The notes beneath the pieces are model-generated. The model did not search any database. It saw only the letters and a program-made list of their open reading frames with translations, and was not told where the DNA came from. Position numbers and translations under genes: made by a program. DNA of 64,000 nucleotides. Source: Diospyros lotus. Its lineage: Eukaryota; Streptophyta; Magnoliopsida; Ericales; Ebenaceae. Below, piece after piece: positions 35,704-47,908 of this stretch (positions are counted from its first letter, which is position 1; the number at the start of each line of letters is the position of its first letter). Location: positions 16,339,310-16,403,309 of the forward strand of contig NC_068352.1 of NCBI RefSeq assembly GCF_014633365.1, read 5' to 3'.

Positions 35704-37580
35704 CATCGTCGAAAATTTTCAATTCCTTACATGCAGATTCGATTATGTTATTATTTGTGAAATAAATAAATATTGTTGCGTTTATATTTTTGGATTACAA
35801 AACGTTTCATGTTAAAGGGCAAAAACGTCGTGTGTAACACGAAAAGGGTGAAACGGGATTCGGGGTGCATACGGATGCATCGGAGGGTCAAAAGGCGCAC
35901 CCACACGGGGCCCGCGAGAGTAGGGCACTACCAGGGGCGGCCCAAACGCATGCAGGGTCTAGCCTAGCACAGCAGTATGTGACCAGGTATGGCCGCGCGC
36001 GTGTAAGGCGCGTCCTAGCGCGACCCACGGGTGTGACCCGCGACCCGCGAGTGATCCGTGCGGCCCAGGCGCGCCCCCTGCAGCCTGTAGCCTGTGCGAC
36101 AGATACGGCCAATAGCCTGTTCCCCCCCTCCCCGCTACCTCGAGCTGTGTTTCGACCCTTCCCCAGGGTCACAACGAGCACCCAGGCCGACTTTTCGGTG
36201 GCCCAATGTGTTTCATGCCCTCGGGTTGGGCTCGACCAAATTGTTTGGCAATTTTTTAGGCTTTTTTGATGCGATCCATGTGTGTATGACACCCATGGGC
36301 CGTGATTGAAATGGATCCAGGCCGTTTAATGGGCGTTTTATTAATTATTGGGCTTTTAGTGCATGTTTAACATGCATTGATTAATCCAAGGCCTGTTGAG
36401 CTTTGTTAGTTGGACTAATGCATAATGCCCAAGCCTAAATACAATTGAAACAGTTTTATTTTACCAAAAAATATACAAATTTCAATTTATTGAAAAATGT
36501 TTCAATGAGATTGATGCAACAATTAATTAACATAATTTGAATAAATCAATGAGATTGATTGCATGGGTGTATGGTATGGATCGAGTCGACCATTTATTTT
36601 ATATTGGGAATGAATGCTTGTAAATTTGATTTTTGAAATAGGACCTGCGTGTCCTGACTCTCTTATACTCTTATGTACATTCTCTTCTCATCTCTCTCCC
36701 CCGAATGTAACTCAGGGTTTCTGATTCTATGTAATGTATGTAGAATAGAATAGAGTAGTGATAGTTGTAGCTTGTATAAAGAGCAAGAGATGGAGCCAAA
36801 TTGAAAACAAAATTCGAAGACCCATGAAGGCTTGAAGAATGTGCTTGAGAAGCATGTTGTGATTCTTCACTTAGGTTTGACCCACTAGCTTCCCTTCTAT
36901 GGCTCGAGGGGGCTAGTCGTAGTTATCCATACCATACACTGGTTTAAGTCATTTATTATGCATGATTAATATGATTAATTACATGTGATGAGATCTAACT
37001 AAATATATACTAAATCTCTCATTAATATTAAGCTAATTTGCCTTCCATCATTATGAGGCATTAGGTTTCTAGTTGGCACTTGATTTGTTGAGTTACTCAA
37101 GGTCATGTGTCACCTATGATACTTATGTTTCAGGGTCATGAGATGTCCCTGAATGATGGGTCCGACTTAACTAGAAAGGTAGGTTTATTGAGTCACTCAA
37201 GGCTCACTAAGTATAGAGGCAAAGGTTGGGAGTCACATATGATATTGATGACAAGGAGTTGTCAACCCAACGTATCTAGGAGTTACATGGAGATGCAATT
37301 GGTAGCAAGTACCTACCTAATCGATCCTAGCACAATTTGTTGAGTCACTCAAGGTTGTGCGAGAGGAGATGGGATCCTAGCCCACTAGGAAATCTTCCAA
37401 TGGGATTTCCCGAGTCACTTTTTGAGGGTGGCGAACTCGTAGAAAATAGTGGGAGCAATCATAAAATGTTACTTCTTGCAATTTATGATTTCGTAATTAA
37501 ATATGATTATAACATTTATCTCTATAATTCAGTTGTTGATCTAGAATGTTTGGAAACATGTCGATAAGATCGATACTCGA
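35704..37580 (+). other. B-outer leader with GC-rich block
   Basis: Untranslated leader. 35830-36240 is GC-rich (homologous in place to 24500-25080 of B2 but shorter); the rest is AT-rich and parallels 25081-26429. It includes GTTGAGTTACTCAAGG and GTTGAGTCACTCAAGG repeats at about 37087 and 37339. No coding domain recognised. Confidence 0.5.
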
Positions 37581-40560
37581 AGGCAATAATACCTTTAACG
37601 GGACTAATTTCTATAACTAGGAGATCATCTTGAGGATAGTCCTCACGTATGATAAGATTCTATGTGCGATAAAGAGATATCCTCTTGTGAAGCCACCAGT
37701 TGAGGAAATAGTAGCACATAAGGCCTGGACGATGCACGAGAGTGATATGATCATTGCTTGGTGTATCATCTTGGTTTCCATGACCCCAGAGCATAGGCGA
37801 CTACATAAGAGTTATGATGCCTATGAGATCATGGCTAGGCTCAAGGATCATTTGTTGAGAAGCATGTCATATAGATGATAGGTTTTATCAATAGGTTACT
37901 AAAGCTGAACTTGGGTATGGATGTAGAAACTTACCCTAGATTTGGTGCTACACTCATTCCCTAATAGTTATGGAAGAGACTCTTAAAGAGTTATCGTCCA
38001 TGCTAATGGAGGTTGAGCTCGAAATTGATATAAAGGCCAAGAGAAGTGTTATCTTAGTTGAAGGGCCCAAGGTGCATAGGGGCAAGCCCAAGAGTAAGAA
38101 AGCCAAAAAGAAGAAAAGTTCTTCCATAGTGTCATCTGGAAGAGTCCAGAAGACTAAAACCCGAAAGGGTAAGAAGGATGCGATCTATCTCTACTGTGAT
38201 AAACCGGGAGGTGTAGAGTAAGAAGAGTTCTACTTAGGGCATTTTAGGTATTTATGATATTATAATTAATCTATCTACTTTTGATCAATCCACATGAGTA
38301 TTAAATACTAGATCTAGTGCTCATATTTACACTTTTGTGTATGGGCTTAGGAGTACGAAGAGATTAATAATAGGAGAAGTGTACCTACATGTGGCAAATG
38401 GATCAAAAGTTGTTCCATTAGTTGTAGGGATCTATTTATTAACATTACCCATAGGACTTGTATTGTATTTACATAACTGTTACTATAATCCTAGTTTGAC
38501 TAGGAATATAATTTTTATTTCTTGTTTGGACAAGAATGGATATTCATTTTTATTTAAGAACAATAGTTGTTCGTTTTATAAAAATGAGTTGTTTTATGGC
38601 AAAACAACAGTATGTAACTGTTTGTACGTCTTTGATGTTGATACTCATATCAATAACATAAATATTAAGTGACTTAAATCTGATGATTTAAATAGCACTT
38701 ATTTATGGCGTTGTCGCCTTGGCCATATAAATGAGATTCGCATATCCAACTTGTATAAGAATGGATATCTTAGCACATTTGATTATGAATCATATGGTAC
38801 TTGCGAATCTTGTTTGCATGGCATGATGACTAAGTCTCCTTTTAAAGGAAAGAGAGAGAGGGCCACAAAAGTGTTAGGGCTTGTGCACACTGATGTGTGT
38901 GGGCCCATGTCCACCCAGGCTCGAGGTGGGTATGCCTACTTCATAACCTTTACTAATGATAGATCACGTTTTGCTTATGTGTATCTCATGAGACACAAAT
39001 CTGAGGCTTTTGAAAAGTTCAAAGAATTCATATTTGAAGTAGAGAAATAAACTGGGAAAAGCATCAAAGTACTTCGATCAGATGGAAGTGGTGAATGCTT
39101 ATAGTGAGTTTCTAGATCACCTAAAACAAAAATGGGATTCTTTCACAATGGACTCTACCTAGAACACTAGAGATGAATGGTGTGTCTGAATGGAGGATTA
39201 GGACCTTGTTGGACATGGTCTGGTCCATGACGAGTCGCACTGAACTCCCCACTTCATTTTGTGGATTCGCATTCATCACCGCGATCTTTGTTTTGAACAG
39301 GGTTCTAAGTAAGTCAGTTACTCAGACTCCATATGAGATATGAAAAAGAAATAAGTAAAATCTGTCTTTCCTTAAGATTTGGGGTGGTGAAGCTTATGTC
39401 AAGCGTGTTGACAGTAATAAGCTAGAACCTAAATCGACAAGATGTTTTTTTTGTGGGTTATCCAAAAGAAACAAATGGATATTACTTTTATCACCCACGG
39501 GAACAAAATGTGTTTTGTTACTAAGCATGTGGTATTTCTTAAGAAGGAATTCTTAAATGCTATGGCTAGTGGGAGGAATGTTAAGCTCGGTGAGATTTGA
39601 GGTGAACCATAAACAAATAATCCCCTCTAGGAACCCGAGGAAGATGAGACACAAGATGATGTGTCAATTCCCCAATCTTCCACACAAGGACTTCGTAGGT
39701 CAACAAGAGTTCGTCATAAGCTTGAGAGATATGGATTTCTCATCTAGAAACATGGAGATGTGCTTCTGGTTGAGAACGATGAACCAAATACCTATGAAGA
39801 AGCAATGTCAGACATTGACTCTAGGAAATGGCTCAATACCACTGAAAGTAAAGAAAAATCGCTAAAGGGCAAGCAACGTAGTTCAAAAATTTTGAACCTT
39901 ACCTTGACCTCAACCATTAGCTAGATCATGTATGCCATGTTATGTACGAGGCCTGATATCGCATGTGCTTTGAGCATATGTTGTAGATATCAGGCTAATC
40001 CAGGTGAGAAATACTGGATTGTTGTGAAAAACATCCTTAAGTACTTATGAAGGACTAAAGAGATGTTCTTAGCATATGGAGAATGAGAGCTTACCGTAAA
40101 GGGGTTCACGGATGCCAATTTCCAATCCAACCATGTAGATTTTAAATCACGTACGATTGGGATTCATATTCTGCCTAAATAGTGGGGCCATGAGTTGGAA
40201 GAGTTCAAACAAGAGATAGTGGCAGATTCAACAACTAAAGCTAAATACATAGCAACCTCCAAAGTAGCTTAGGAGATTGCATGGATCCGTAAGTTCATTG
40301 ATGAACTTAGAGTGATGTCCAGCATTGTTGATCCAATAACAGTTATTGTGATAACGATAGAGTCATCACCTAAGCGAAGGAACCACGGTCTCATCAACGG
40401 GCCAAATTTGTATTGTGGCATCACCATTTGATAATGAAGATTATCAGCTGAGGTGACATATATATAGAAAGTGTAGACGAATGATAACGTCGTAGATCCC
40501 TTGACTAAAGCTCTGTCCTAGGAGAAACATGAAAGTCATGTTCAATCATCAAGTATAAGA
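37581..40560 (+). pseudogene. Copia gag-pol remnant of B-outer, RT largely deleted
   Basis: Gag at 37630-37878 (SMTPEHRRLHKSYDAYEIMA) and 37970-38221, the latter lysine-rich and ending in a damaged zinc knuckle (YLYCDKPG). Protease/pre-integrase at 38337-38850 (YGLRSTKRLI, NCYYNPSLTRNIIF, SYGTCESCLHGMMTKSPF). Integrase at 38870-39450 keeps HTDVCGP and LRSDGSGE but then has stops and shifts. After ERYGFLI (~39728) and SDIDSRKW (~39830) nearly the whole RT is gone. A ~75-bp inverted piece of B LTR end sits at 39842-39918, then IMYAMLCTRPDIA (~39925) leads into RNase H (WIRKFIDELRVMSSIVDP, ~40280) with stops. Dead element. Confidence 0.87.
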
Positions 40561-40597
40561 TACATGAGTGATTGCCTCTAGTGCAAATGGGAGAGAT

Positions 40598-42457
40598 TGT
40601 TAATGTAGGTGCTCTAGACCCAATCACATTGGGCATGTTGTACACTGACAATTGCAATCATATTTATTATTATTGAATAAGGAGTTATTCAATTTCACAA
40701 AGAAGTCGTTCTATTAGTTTCTTGTTATTATTGTAATGACTAGATGAAACTAGATAGAAGTCCATATGATGTATACTGTAATTAATTTATAAAGATGTGA
40801 GATGATACATCACGGTTTCTAGACATCATTAAATGTCCCAAGTCGTAGCAATGTCAAGAATGGACCTTGACAATTGTAGTAGACTTGTATGTGCTATGTT
40901 TTTGCTATGTGATAGTAATGGGGGTCTCACACCTATAGGCATGAGGATGCCTAGACAAGTACATAGGTGACCAATGTTGGAGAACGTGTCACTAGACATG
41001 ACTCACCATGAGAATCCATTTTGGTTATATGTTGATGGAATTCTCATACAAGATGGGTGTAACTAATCTTTGGACCTGAGGTTGTCACAATCATCTCATA
41101 AGAAGACCGATATGCTTTGACATCATTTTGATGGGCCTAGATAAAGGCTGCACATGGGCGATCATTGGGCATATCGTGAGGCTTATGGAGATAAGTGTAT
41201 AACCAATATGGGACTCGTCAATCCCTTGATAGAGGATGATGTATCTAAGGCACATTCGATGGATATTCACTTTAAATCCATGGCCATGGTGAAAGAGATC
41301 AATAAGGAGTTATTGATTCACTTTTTGTTAAGTGAAGATATCCGGATAACCAAAGAAAACTCATGCGATCGTAATCAAGCAACACATCGCTATACTTGAG
41401 ATCACATAAGATACATTGACGAGAGAATCAAATTACACGATAATCATGCTCGTGAGAGGTTATTTGCGGATTATAAATCCTTCTGAATAATTGGGTAGGC
41501 ATGACGCCTTGCTAGAGGCCAATCTTCTCTTATGTGTTCATATCGACACATTGCTAACATATTCAGTAGCCTAATAAGTCATACGCAAAAGGTACGATCC
41601 CTGGCTTAAATTAGAAAAGCGGATGTATGGTTTAGTAGGACACTTTGGTAAGAAGTTCTGCCGTCGTAGATTCTCACGGAAAAAGAACAAATAAACGTAA
41701 TGACGTCGATATGACGAGAAGTTATCATAAAGGAAAGAGTTTGCTAAAAAGGCAATTGATTAAATTAGGAAGTAGTTTATAATTTAATAATTTTTTATTT
41801 GTTAGAGTGACAAATAGGAAATAATATATATTTGGACTTAATTAATATTTAGACTAAATTAGATTTGGGCCAAATATTAAATATTATATTTAGGCTAAAT
41901 TAGATTTGGACCAAATATTAAATATTAAATATTTGGGCCTGAATTATATTTGAGTTAAATATTTGGATTTGGGCCACTTAATTATATTTCTAGTTGGACT
42001 AGGATAAACCCACTTAAGATTCTAGTTGAACTAAGATTAATGGGCTAGCTCAATCTATTAGGGTTTAAGAAACCCTAGGTCCAAATGGATGAAGAAATTT
42101 TGTTTAATTTTTCAAGAGTTGAAAAACAATTGTCGTTCACTATTCCCCATTTTTTTTGGCATCAATACGAAACTAGGGAGTTCTTTTCTGTCGATACTCA
42201 AGCCGCGAAAAAGAAGAAAGAGCTAGCACTCCTATTCCGCTTCCCTTGCCAATGGATGCGTGCCGCGTATCACGAGTTAGAGGCCGGACGCTTGGAAGGT
42301 TCAAATCCGCGAACGACTCAAAAATCTAAAGGTTATATTTATTTTATTTGTATGTGAATGATTTAATTTCGATATTGATCCAATCACGGGGATCGAGGTA
42401 AGGTTCAAAAATTTTTAACTGCGCTACTTACCCCGTAACGATCTTGTTTTACTTTCA
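40598..42457 (+). mobile_element. B-outer 3' LTR, TATA region deleted
   Basis: Preceded by AAATGGGAGAGAT (PPT). TGTTAATGTAGG to TTTTACTTTCA, 1860 bp. Relative to the 5' LTR about 45 bp containing CTATAAATACC are missing at ~42079 (AAACCCTAG now joins GTCCAAATGG). It is followed by the AACCC duplication. Confidence 0.92.
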
Positions 42458-42462
42458 AACCC

Positions 42463-42811
42463 CATATATATTCGAATACCTCTCAATATCTCTTGCATAT
42501 CCGAATACACCATGCCATGTTCGGATATGCCCAAGGCCAAAACAACATCGTATCCGAATATATCTCCCCATATTAGGATACCAAGGCCAAAACATGCACC
42601 TCCCATTTGGATATCGGATGCCTTATTCAAATACATCATGCCTCCAGTTAGATATCCTTACTCCTATTCGAATACAACAAGCCTAAAACCAAGCATGCAT
42701 TCAGATATCATGATCTATCCCTTAAATCCAAAACACACATATCCACATGCTCAAGCTAATGATTAGCATAACCCGCAAATTAAATCCCGACCTTAACAAC
42801 GGGTCTTTACA
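42463..42811 (-). repeat. Host repeat L, right end
   Basis: Continues the TATCCGAATA motif cluster from 16486 with about nine more variants. Ends CAACGGGTCTTTACA at 42811, so on the reverse strand L begins TGTAAAGACCCG, like a gypsy LTR. Its other end is not identified. Confidence 0.5.
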
Positions 42812-43052
42812 ACTATTTTTGATAATTTTATTATTAAAAACACTTTTTCTCAATAACTAATTAAAGACATATAACAATATTAAAAATGTATATGGCCAAG
42901 CCTTGAATTATTTCTCCTTAAAAGTGTCTTTGGTAAAAATAGTTCTTAGAATGACAAATTTCACAACAATGTCCAACAATTACAATATGGTATGACATTG
43001 GTATAGGTAGATTGCATGCTTTTGTGTTGTTAAAATATACTAGTGTTAAACC
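42812..43052. repeat. AT-rich spacer with a possible small foldback element
   Basis: 42812-42850 starts ACTATTTTTG and carries AAAACACTTTT; 42914-42939 reads AAAAGTGTCTTTGG then TAAAAATAGT, the approximate inverse. This could be a ~130-bp MITE with terminal inverted repeats. No duplication was found and the left edge coincides with the end of L, so this is tentative. The rest is featureless. Confidence 0.3.
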
Positions 43053-43611
43053 TGTAATGACCCGGAGGTCCAATACAAGATGCGAACAAAGCGTAACTCG
43101 ATCAAAATCATTTATACTATACAACAAATAACAATGATTCTACCATCTCTTTATATATATATATGTATATATAGAACAAAATAGTTATCATCATTTACAT
43201 TCCATTAGGCTATCCGAAAGGGGAATACAACAAACCCCAATAATAAAATACCACCAATAACATAGTACAAACCAACTAGCTAACAAACGCCCCCAAAACC
43301 TTTTATTCGGGTGAGTTATGTACACATTTAACCCAACAAATCATGCCCTGCTAGGAACCCTCTCATCCTTCGCTTTACCTGCACCTAGAATGATGTAAAG
43401 AGAAAAAATGAGCCGTAAGACCCAACAAGCATAATACAACAAAATAGAGCATAAGACATACTAAAACAGAGACTCAGTAAGCAATAACAGGCAATATATG
43501 GAAGGATAGTAACATGGAACATCACGGTCATAGTCATAACCAAGATCAGTACAATCTACACAAGGAACAAACTCCTACCATCGCATGGATAAGGCACACT
43601 TCGATAGCCTC

Positions 43612-45992
43612 TATAACACCCTGCCTCGCCAGGCGTGTCACTATAAGGGTATTTCCAAGAATCTTTTTTTTTTCAAGTTCATCATGTGCTGTGATTTCAA
43701 GAACAATCTTCACATGCAGATAACGAATCCCGAGAAACCCCAGTTTTGCCCGTTTAACTAGCAAGATCCATAATCTTAACAACTAAACGAGACATATTAT
43801 AACGCAGCGGATACATTAATATCAAATACCATGGCCTACCACGAGTTCATACAAGGTGTTTCTACACCGAAACACTTATTACAAAACTACCAAGTGAAAA
43901 TCAACATTATCAAACTACCGTTCATACACAACCCAAATACATACTAACGCTTCTAAAACGATACAATGACTATCAAGCTAAACACCGTTGGCCTCAGCTA
44001 GCCTCGTCCTCGACCTTGTCACAGTCCCTGGCTGGAATGTTTGAATGTTCCAGGGGCATAACCCAGATTAGATGATAAAACATCTAAGTGATGGCATGAA
44101 ACAGTTTACATAATGCATGAAAGACATACGACTATGGCATATACAGACCAAACGACATGCAACACGTCTAACTTGAGAAATTTCCCTGACATACTCAACC
44201 TCCCATGGAAAATCCATTCCACACACTATTGGGGTTGACCTTGCCACGACATACTTAATCTCTCGAGTGCCCTACTGTGTCACTCGTTCACCAGGATTAA
44301 CCTTGTCCTATTCTCAAGAAGACCCCATCCCGTCCCATACGGACCCAACAATGACACAAAAATGACACCCCGATGATATGAAAATCACACGCCATGCACC
44401 GACCCTTTTATAGGTAACTATAGTTGATGCAATATACAACATGTTCAACATACAAAAGATGCCATAAGTACGTAAGTAAAACGCATAAGCATAACATCCC
44501 GAGTTTGGGTGGGTACAACCACCAACACAAACTGGTTCAACTACATGTATTCCAAGCTCGGGAGGGTAAAAACGTTCACCTGAACCCATTACACACATCC
44601 AACGTACTTTCAAAATAAAGTAAGACTAGGATCAAACCACTCACATTGAACGCATTCGGAATGCCTTGATCCTCGTGCAACGTCTCGATTTGCATGTCAA
44701 ATCACAATCACTTAAACTTACACTCAACCTCGAGCCATAACACTTCCTTAACACCATATTTAATTAAGGAAGTATTAAAATCCATTTTTCTCAACTTTTC
44801 ATAATTTTCTCTATTTTTCTCCCATTTTTCACCTCGATAATTCAAAAATAATTATCTTCTCAGATATTTTCCCAAATATTTCAATATGATAAATCCTAAA
44901 ATAAATCAATAAAAATTCTGGAAGAGGAAATACTGAAAATGCCCTTATCACACGCCCTCACGCGCCTGGTGCGTAGGTGCGAGTGGAAGCTGGAATGTGC
45001 AGCCACATGCCACCATCTTCTTCCTTAGATCCAGTCGCCGACGACTTCTCCGATGACTGAAATAAGGGCACCCCCTTGACTTTTCAAGTCGATCCGAATA
45101 GCATCGGTTTCAGGCTAAAAGGCCACCGGAAAAGCCACCGGAATGGCAGTTGCAGGTCGGCGGAAACGGTCCACCACCCATTCTCGGTCGAGCTTCAAAT
45201 GGCCACCAAACTTGCTCCAAAACGCCCCAAATGCTCCAGAATCACTCTCCTTGATGCAAGGATCGAAAGCCCCTTATCCACTCTCAACGATTCTTTCTCT
45301 AACCCCTCCAATTGAAGCTCCATTTTTTGCAAAACCCTCAGCCATTTTTGCCTCTATTTATAGGCGAGATCCGATCATTTTACAGCCAATTAAAGGCCAA
45401 GCCTTGGCCCCCAAGTCTCCTAACACCGGATATGACCTTCCCCAGCCCTCCCTCGACCATCCTATCGCCGGAAATGGCTTCCACATGGGTGACAGTGCGG
45501 CGGCCGATTTTCCCTGCGCGTTCACATTACGATTTTTTTGTTTTTGCACTTTGACCCCTATAGTTTCTTCTAATCCCATTTTGTCCTTTCCCATGCACCC
45601 CTGAAGTATCCAATTCCACCATTAAGGCCCACAAGATCTACATTATTCATTTCACCCTTGAAACTTCTAAAAAATTACATTTTTTATCTCCCTCGAGCAA
45701 AATTAGAAAATTATATTTTGGCCCGGTTAGTCGATTTAACCTTAAATCCATTCGTTTCAACCCTAAATCACTTAAAGGTTGTTCTATACATAAAATATTG
45801 GTAATTAACACACTGTTGACTTTTCGGATGATCCCTACGTCGATTCAATTTAGGGTCCGAGGTACTCCTTCCGGTCAATTCGGTCTCTTAAAACATAGAT
45901 AGTGTACCCTACAGTCTCTTTCTTTCGATAATTCCAGTTATACCCTTCATCAAATACCATTTATATTCTTTAATAATTTCCTGGGTATTACA
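43612..45992 (-). mobile_element. Solo LTR H (gypsy type) inside I
   Basis: TATAACACCCTGCC to CTGGGTATTACA with perfect GCCTC duplications (43607-43611, 45993-45997). The plus-left end has TA in place of TG. On the reverse strand it starts TGTAATACCCAGG and has TATAAATAGAGGC at 45352-45364. Length 2381 bp. ORFs at 45076-45604 lie in its U5 region and look non-coding. Confidence 0.88.
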
Positions 45993-46110
45993 GCCTCGCT
46001 ACTATATAGTCTCTGGAACCCATCTAAAGCTCTAAGCACAACATCCATTATCTTGCAGTATCATACATTCATGCCACAAGACAACCCACTTTGGGCCTAT
46101 AAATCCAATC

Positions 46111-46536
46111 CACTCTGCGGCACTAGCACCTGTCTATGATACCACACGCCAAGTATGCAGTGGCCCCATCATAGCAGTGCCCTCAATCCACTCTCAACTC
46201 TACGGCACTAACACCTGCCTACAATACCATACACCCCGTATGCAGTAGCCCCATCATAACAGTGCTCTCAGATCGCTCTCAACTCTGCGGTACTAATACA
46301 CACCTATGATACCACACGCCCAGTATGCAATGGCCCCATCATAGCAGCGTTCTCAGACCGTTCTCAACTTTGTGGTACTAATACACGCCTATGATACCAC
46401 ACGCTAAGTATGCAATGGTCCCATCATAGCAGCAATCTTAAACCGCTCTCAACTCTGCGGTACTAATACACGTCTATGATACCACACGCACAGTATGCAG
46501 TGGCCCTATCATAGCAAAGTTCTCAGACCGCTCTCA
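46111..46536. repeat. Tandem array, 85-bp unit, about 5 copies
   Basis: The string CTCTGCGG (or variant) ends at 46120, 46205, 46290, 46375 and 46460, exactly 85 bp apart. Each unit holds TATGATACCACACGCC, AGTATGCAGTGGCCCC and ATCATAGCAG, with substitutions but no length change. It lies within the I sequence right of H. Confidence 0.92.
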
Positions 46537-46660
46537 CATGCACTAGATATTACTAGGCAAGCATCAAGGGTCAACACCCCACATGCACCAGCATACACTA
46601 CGCAAGCATCATGAACCAATGCTCCACATGCACTAGATATACTAGGAAAACGTCACCACA
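46535..46660. repeat. Tandem array, 45-bp unit, about 2.8 copies
   Basis: CACATGCAC starts at 46535, 46580 and 46625. Units contain GGCAAGCATCA with variants. It directly abuts the 85-bp array. Confidence 0.85.
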
Positions 46661-46999
46661 CAAGATAGTAACCCAGAAACAACATCAACCACTATGGGAT
46701 AAACACAATCTGGAACATACATAATCACATGCACATAATAATCTTTCCAAGCTATTGCTCACCATGGTTATGTTTAAGTATTCCCCAAATACCCCATATA
46801 ATAACCACATGTTCTCGCATTCATGCTATACCATGTTATAGTTCATAGGGCTAACTCCTATACACATATATTCTCACATGCCTAGGTTATGTCCTCATCA
46901 TATTACAATCTCTACGGTGACCTGCCATATCGCAACCATCATAAATGAACGCATATATTTATATCCTTACCCTTTCTTTCCCATTCATATGCCCACACA

Positions 47000-47908
47000 T
47001 GTCAATTTTGATATTTTACTCTTGTATTTGGTTTTGATGATGAAAAACAAAATCAATTTATTCCCTAAGTCATTTGTCAAGAATATGATAGCGTTATCTA
47101 TTGAACTATTTTTCTATACATACTAACTTAAGCATCGGAGGGCATACGAGAGTGAGGAATCCCTGCGTGCCTTTTAACTTGTTCCTGTGGGTGCAAATAT
47201 GCCCCAAGCGAATAGGAGGCCACTTCTAGGTGCTCCCGAATGTGTCCTTAGAGGTCCGTCTACAACCCCGATTAGTGCATCAAGGACCGAAGCTACCAGA
47301 CGCTTATCTCCACCAGTAGGCTCTTACTAGCTGTCAACCTCGCTCTGCCTCGGCTCCATCTTTCCTTAATTACAAATTCTATTGTCGTAGTTTTCTGGCT
47401 ACAACAGGGTTGAAATACCTAACTAGGTGCTAGAGGGCTTTCTTGTATAAGCAAAAGGTTTGTAATTTCCTAGTCTTGGACTAAAGGGCCTACTTGGTTA
47501 AATATGAGATTTTAGTAGATTGTTTGCAAAATCCTTAGTGAGGAGCTAAGGTAATGCATTAGACTTGGCTTAAGCCGAACCACTATAAATCATTTGTGTT
47601 CTCTTGTGCTTGTGTTTTTTGTTTATTTATCTTTTCAAGCATCTCTATATTCCTCACTTGATTCATATATTTAACTATTCATTGAAAAAGATTTCATATT
47701 TTTCAATCTTGGTTCTTCATTGTCAAGATGAGATTGTCTCATACGGTTAATACCTCATCATGCCATTTCAAGGTCTTGAGGTTTAACGAAGCTGTGGTCT
47801 TCATAGACTACATCTCTTTTTTATCAAAAGAATTTTTAAGAAAAAATAATTTTTATATACCAATTCGCCTCCCCTCTTGGTGTGTTCCATAGCATTTCAA
47901 ACCTAACA
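47000..47908 (+). mobile_element. LTR-like segment J (copia style) inside I
   Basis: Begins TGTCAATTTTGATATTTTAC after a CACACA string and ends TTCAAACCTAACA. CGCCTCCCCTCTTGGTGTG near the end is typical of copia LTR ends. Flanks ACACA and AATTT do not match, so either a boundary is wrong or the copy is rearranged. 47123-47360 is shared with the C LTR (reverse complement of 16735-16980). Confidence 0.55.

Larger units (their letters stand above)
16487..42457 (+). mobile_element. Copia element B-outer, full span including nested elements
   Basis: LTR ends TGTTAGTGTAGG (16487) and TTTTACTTTCA (42457) are flanked by perfect AACCC duplications (16482-16486, 42458-42462). Removing C and its TSD leaves roughly 8.7 kb: split 5' LTR (~1.92 kb), methionine-tRNA-type primer-binding site, degenerate gag-pol, and 3' LTR (1.86 kb). 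It belongs to the same family as B2, which lies nested within it. It landed in the motif cluster of L. Confidence 0.93.

Noticed and set aside
43053..43606. Reading 43053-45992 as one LTR
   Set aside because: Flanks AAACC and GCCTC do not match, while 43612-45992 has perfect GCCTC duplications of its own; the outer ends pair better with 51214.
45143..45604. 153-codon ORF in LTR H
   Set aside because: Lies inside a solo LTR downstream of its TATA box on the opposite strand, with competing ORFs in two other frames; no recognised domain.
46111..46660. CRISPR-like array
   Set aside because: The whole 85-bp unit is repeated, with no unique spacers between short conserved repeats, and the context is a plant LTR.
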